DNA of 64,000 nt, from contig CM035809.1 of the NCBI GenBank assembly GCA_020466095.1, forward strand, positions 27,758,063 to 27,822,062, written 5' to 3'. Both the position numbers and the translations under genes were made by a program. This DNA is from Chlorops oryzae. Lineage: Eukaryota > Arthropoda > Insecta > Diptera > Chloropidae. Of the stretch, positions 59,899 through 64,000 are shown piece by piece (within the stretch, counting starts at the first letter, position 1; the number at the start of each line of letters is the position of its first letter). The notes below the pieces were generated by a model, which saw only the letters and a program-made list of their open reading frames with translations, had not been told where the DNA came from and ran no database searches.

Positions 59899-59987
59899 GT
59901 CCGTCTGTCCGTCTGTCCGTCTGTCCGTCTGTCCGTCTGTCCGTCCGTCCGTCTGTCCGTCTGTCCGTCCGTCCGTGGTCGGATCTC
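59899..59987. repeat. (GTCCGTCT)n microsatellite
   Basis: GTCC and GTCT tetramers alternate for about 90 bp directly after the conserved ATGTCCG core of the repeat. Confidence 0.9.
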
Positions 59988-60224
59988 CTCCGAAACGGCT
60001 GGACCAATCAAGTCGAAATTTGGCACACAGGTATATCGGGACCCGAGTGTGATCCTAAGTAAAAATGGGAGACATCCGCCCACTGCCACGCCCACAAATG
60101 AGTTTATTGTGTTTTCAATAAAATGCTTGTAACTTGCGAACCACTCAACACATTCCATTGATATTTGGTGTGCTGGTAAACTGCGAAAAGGGACATTTTT
60201 TGGCAAAAAATGGACGCCACCCTC

Positions 60225-60900
60225 CTCGAGCCACGCCCACAAATAAGCCCAAAAATAAGGTCTTATCGTAACTTCCGAAGTAAACGGCGTAGAAGCTTCA
60301 AATTCGCAGCATAGGTTAACCAAGGCAAATGAAAGGTGTAGGAACAAAAATTTATGTAGCCCGCCCACTGCCACGCCCACAAATAGAGAATTTTCATAAC
60401 TTCCGAAGTAAAAGGCGTAGAAGCTTCAAATTCGCAGCATAGGTTGACCAAGGCAAATGAAAGGTGTAGGAACAAAAATTTATGTAGCCCGCCCACTGCC
60501 ACGCCCACAAATAGAGAATTTTCATAACTTCCGAAGTAAAAGGCGTAGAAGCTTCAAATTCGCAGCATAGGTTGACCAAGGCAAATGAAAGGTGTAGGAA
60601 CAAAAATTTATGTAGCCGCCTCTCTCACGCCCACAAATGAAGATTTTTCGTAACTTCCGAAGTAAAAGGCGTAGAAGCTTCGAATTCGCAACATAGGTTC
60701 ACCAAGGCGAATGAAAGGTGCAGGAAAAAATTTTTGTGGCCCGCCCACTGCCACGCCCACAAATAAAGATTTTTCGTAACTTCCGAAGTAAAAGGCGTAG
60801 AAGCTTCAAATTCGCAACATAGGTTCACCAAGGCGAATGAAAGGTGTAGGGAAATAATTTATGTTGCCCTCCCACTGCCACGCCCACAAATAGAGAAGCA
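60225..60900. repeat. About five 128-bp tandem units
   Basis: Each unit has CCCACTGCCACGCCCACAAA, CGTAACTTCCGAAGTAAAAG, GCGTAGAAGCTTC and CAAGGCAAATGAAAGGTG. The TGTAGCCCGCC-like join recurs at 60355, 60483, 60611, 60735 and 60862, spacings of 128, 128, 124 and 127 bp. Copies two and three are nearly identical, so expansion looks recent. Confidence 0.9.
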
Positions 60901-60978
60901 AAATAGTGCGCTCATAATGTCGGGACGCTGGTATTTCAAAGTCGGGCCTGACCGACTTTAGCTTTCTTACTTGTTTTT

Positions 60979-61412
60979 GTTTTTGTTTTCTCGAGCTGAT
61001 TGGATTTAGAAACTCGTTTTTGAGGTAGTTGAATCATGTTGAAGATTGTTTGAATTGCGTTAAAGGCTTTAAGGCTCTGCGAGTGCCTGAAAGTATGCTA
61101 CATAAATTTTAATGTGTCACCTTAAATTGTACGAAAACTTCACAATAGTGTATACATTTTTTTCTTCTTTTTCTTGGGAATGTGAATGGCTTTCAACTGT
61201 TCCTTCTGCTGTCTCGCTCTCATTCGCTCATTCGCTCGCTATCTGTCATGTACAGCTGTCAAGTTAATGCCAGCGCAATTTGTATTATTTGTGTTTTGGA
61301 ACGATAGATCGTTGTCGTCCGTCCGCTGTCGCACTTTATTTGCTTCATTTTTCCGCATTCCTTCCTCATAAAAAACTCTCTCTCGCAAGTAGGACTTCTA
61401 AGTTAGCCAGCG

Positions 61413-61443
<31 letters not shown>

Positions 61444-62728
61444 TACTCACTCGTATCATGACAACCCTAACAAAAGCCAACTTAGCACAAAAAAATTTTC
61501 TTTCATTCGATGTGCAAATGTTTATGGCTCCAAGTTCCTTTGGAGACGAAGACGACTTGAAGACGGACGAACCGGCTTTCAAACCAGTAGCGACTAACGA
61601 GTGATTGAGAGAGTAAGAGTCACAAAGGAATCTACTTTTTGGGCTACTGGTCTAACATAATGTCCTTCGTACTTCTTTCATACTACTTTTTATTATTACT
61701 ATTATATTTTTTTCTCTTTTGCTTCCTGCATTTCCAGCAGCAATTGTGTAAGGTAGTCTCGCTATCCATCTAAAGTTGAGGCAGTCGTCGTCGTAGGGAA
61801 AAGAGTCGCACTGTGAAAGTCCATTGCTTACATCCTTTTTTTTTTTTGCGCCGATTCACGTCAACTATATTTTGTTGAAGTAGTTTTATTTAAGTTGATG
61901 GCATCTCGCATTGTTCGAAAGAGAACTACTTAAACGAACAAGAAGAAGAAGAAGAAGTTATTTGAGTAACTCTATTTAATGGCGGTCTGTGGACATTGCT
62001 CGCAGCGGTTTTCATAAGTAATGGTTTGCTTGTCATACACATTGAATGATAAGATCCTTAATTGTCGGAGTGCCTTCAATGGCAATGAAAAGAAAATGCA
62101 CAGGGACACCGTCGAGAAGGTTCGCATTCTGAATTGCACTTCATTGAAAACGACTGAAGATTCATTTGAGAGAATTTTTGAAAGATTTAAGTGCCTCATC
62201 TCGCATGAAAGTTTTCGCTTTTAAGGGGAGGGATTATAGAATCCTTAAGAATACTACTCAACAAAATCCAACTTTTTGCGTGCCTTCGACTTGAAACCAA
62301 TTCTGTTTTCTGTAGCATTTGTTTCGCTGAATCTAAATATATGCTTAAAATTTGAAATTTAGCTCGCGTTTTTCAAATATCCGCTAGGAAAGGTTTTCCG
62401 AATTTTTGTCAATAATTTTTAATCGTAGCCCGATTATCGTTCGACCGTTTCAAAAAATCTTTAATTTAAATGAAAAAAAAGAAAAATACAACATATCCCT
62501 CATACATATGGATGAAATCGGTTCAACAGTTTAGGCGCTATAGGTCGATAAAGGCAAAAATTTTATGAAATTTTTAACAACTTTGTACAAAAACTTGATT
62601 TCAAACCCATATTATTTCCGAAAAAGATCCGGTATTCAAGTTCAGGCTATCTTAAGTAAAAGAGCGGATTTCTAGGAGCATTTCGAGACCAAGAAAAAAA
62701 AAGTCCGATGAGTGGTTCATATTTTAAT
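60979..62728. other. No gene recognised; CCAG microsatellite
   Basis: (CCAG)n at 61405-61441 and (AAG)n at 61942-61957. TTAAGGGGAGGG at 62223 looks like the start of a TTAA-type element, but I find no matching right end in the window. Confidence 0.45.
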
Positions 62729-62876
62729 TGGGTCTTAAGAAAAAATGAGACGACAGTTTTTTTTTCGCCCGAAAATATGCCACATTTAATTTATTTCTGT
62801 CTTAAAGTGATGTTTATATAAAAAAAATTGTGGCATATTTTCCGGCGAAAAAAAAAAATTCGTCTCATTATACCCA
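62729..62876. repeat. Long hairpin around AATGAGACGA
   Basis: TTGGGT...AATGAGACGA...TTTTTTTCGCC...GAAAATATGCCACA (62729-62786) is complemented by TGTGGCATATTTTCCGGCG...TCGTCTCATT...ACCCAA (62829-62876), leaving a loop of about 42 bp. Confidence 0.7.
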
Positions 62877-63347
62877 AAAAATCCGAAAATTTCATGGCGT
62901 CCAATTTCGATGAAACTTTATATATAGAATAAATCAAAAAGTCTTAAAAAAACGCATTACAAGTAGTCTAGTTTTGGGCTAGTTCCAAACTGGTCCAAAA
63001 AGGACCATTTTTTTGTAAAATTTTTTCAAAGAACCCATTACAACTAGTCTAGTTTTGGTGTAGTTCCAAACTGGTCCGAAAAGGACCAGTTAAAAAAACG
63101 GATTACAACTGGTCTAGTTTTGGTCTAGTTCCAAATTGGTAAAAAATGACCAGTTTTTTGAAAATTTTTTTCAAAAAACGGATTACAACTAGTCTAGTTT
63201 TGGACTAGTTCCAAACTGATCCAAAAAGGACCAGCTTTTTTTTAAATTCTAGTGCTTAAATTCTTAGAATTTTTCACTTATTCCATATATGAAATTTCAT
63301 CGAAATCGTACGCCATGAATTTTTCGAATTTAATGGGTTTTTGGGCC
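62873..63347. repeat. Foldback arms enclosing four tandem repeats
   Basis: The left arm (62873-62932, with TTCATGGCGT and TTTCGATGAAA) pairs with the right arm (63278-63347, with TTTCATCGAAA and ACGCCATGAA). Between them lie four copies of a 65-81-bp unit, ATTACAACTAGTCTAGTTTTGG then CTAGTTCCAAACTGGTCC and AAAGGACCAG, starting near 62956, 63037, 63102 and 63182. Each unit is rich in CTAGT and GGTCC/GGACC words that can themselves pair. Confidence 0.75.
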
Positions 63348-64000
63348 ACAACTCTCTAAACTTTCTCTAGCCGCCCCAATTTTTTTTCAGTTGATGTCTT
63401 GTAATTGTTCAATATACCACTGTAGAAAATATAAGCACTATCAAAGCTCTCTTTCTCTGGACACGCCACTGGGAGCATCCGCCTCTTGTCTGGATGGCCT
63501 TTAGGTGTTGATAAAGTATCTTTAAAAAATTATAAATTAAAACAAAGCCTACAATCCAGTAGTGCATACATTAAAGCCCACAAATATTCAACACATGCAA
63601 ACAGATGGAAGCAGTTACAATCAAAAGCGCAGTTGACTGAATCCTTGATTGACACCGTGCGCCATTCGAAACCAGGCATTATAGAAAATGAGGGAAATTT
63701 TCTCAGTTTCTAAAAAGGATAATCGATTTTCTATCATCTCTTTGATGGCCTCATTCGCACAGCTTCATTATCATTATCATCTCGAGTCACATTATTCTGA
63801 CAACGTCTTGTCAAAGACTCAAGATTATGCTATTCTTTCAATCCAATTTCCACACCTACACTTGCACTTTTAATCAAGTTTGAACCCTTTTTTCCCCCGC
63901 AAGCATTTGCTCAAACGATATTACATTTTGATTGAACAACTATTCGAAAGGAGCAACAGCAGCATTCTTCTCTTCATCCAGCCAGCAGCACTTTCAATCA
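63348..64000. other. No gene recognised
   Basis: A 75-codon frame at 63486-63713 is open but unrecognised. The end has AGCAGC words (63950-64000). Confidence 0.4.

Larger units (their letters stand above)
59768..60978 (+). mobile_element. (GTCY)n repeat with 128-bp internal tandem array
   Basis: It starts TTTTTATACCCAGCG (59768) and has the core TATATATAGAAATGATCAGGATC and ATCGATTTAGACATGTCCG. A GTCC/GTCT array follows at 59899-59987, then CCACGCCCAC blocks, and it ends CGACTTTAGCTTTCTTACTTG near 60974. The same order is seen, on the other strand, at 22304-23207. This is the layout of dipteran mini-me/DINE-1 repeats. No protein: long minus-strand frames (59874-60831) are the tandem units read through. 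Confidence 0.7.

Noticed and set aside
59874..60831. Overlapping minus-strand frames with repeated protein-like blocks
   Set aside because: They follow the 128-bp tandem unit and the (GTCY)n array and start and stop with unit drift.
62223..63400. A third TTAA-type element starting at TTAAGGGGAGGG
   Set aside because: No complementary right end with TTAA is present in the window.

Overview
This is eukaryotic DNA with almost no protein-coding content. It is AT-rich, full of homopolymer runs and microsatellites, and crowded with small, often nested transposable elements. The element types point to an insect, most likely a higher fly (Diptera): a mellifera-type mariner, repeats with a (GTCY)n array like the dipteran mini-me/DINE-1 repeats, and a 62-bp intron in a relic gene. 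A tephritid-like fruit fly is my guess, not something the sequence proves. I find no convincing host gene. The window reads as a long intron or an intergenic stretch.

The only intact gene is a mariner transposase (7960-8985, 341 codons) inside a complete mariner (7775-9062) with perfect 30-bp terminal repeats and a TA duplication. The other coding sequence is broken: a two-exon relic that looks like a DUF4806 protein (4718-5055), a reverse-transcriptase scrap captured in the loop of a foldback element (2295-2408), a frameshifted LINE C-terminus (16090-16293), a 5'-truncated RTE-type LINE with a perfect 16-bp target duplication (29921-30246), and a weak Myb/SANT-like piece (54440-54655).

Layout. 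1-3.5 kb: a TTAA-flanked element, a 9-bp-TSD foldback element, and a CCCAGCCGG-ended element. 4.3-5.5 kb: the DUF4806-like relic in a repeat-rich segment. 5.6-7.4 kb: a 1.8-kb hAT-like element with 8-bp duplications, holding a second CCCAGCCGG element, which itself holds a tRNA-like SINE. 7.8-9.1 kb: mariner. 9.5-15 kb: (GTCY)n repeats and hAT-like MITEs. 18.1-18.8 kb: a hAT-like element built from a 16-bp tandem repeat. 22.3-23.2 kb: an inverted (GTCY)n repeat. 25.8-26.9 kb: an 11-bp-unit array between 9-bp duplications. 27.4-30.3 kb: a cluster of MITEs, inverted tRNA-like repeats and the RTE insertion. 36-37.3 kb: GATT-rich tandem DNA. 40.4-40.9 kb: a hAT-like MITE 18 bp from a second TTAA element. 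43.5-46.3 kb: two more arrays sharing the CTCCGAAAT word. 49.2-50.1 kb: about 890 bp of nearly pure purine. 53.4-56.5 kb: three more hAT-like MITEs. 59.8-61 kb: a (GTCY)n repeat with a 128-bp tandem array. 62.7-63.3 kb: a nested hairpin/foldback with internal tandem repeats.

The elements work independently; there is no operon or pathway. The mariner transposase could act on its own ends. The hAT-like, TTAA and foldback elements encode nothing and would need transposases from elsewhere. The strongest evidence throughout is target-site duplications and terminal inverted repeats read directly from the sequence. Superfamily names are inferred from duplication length and end sequence.
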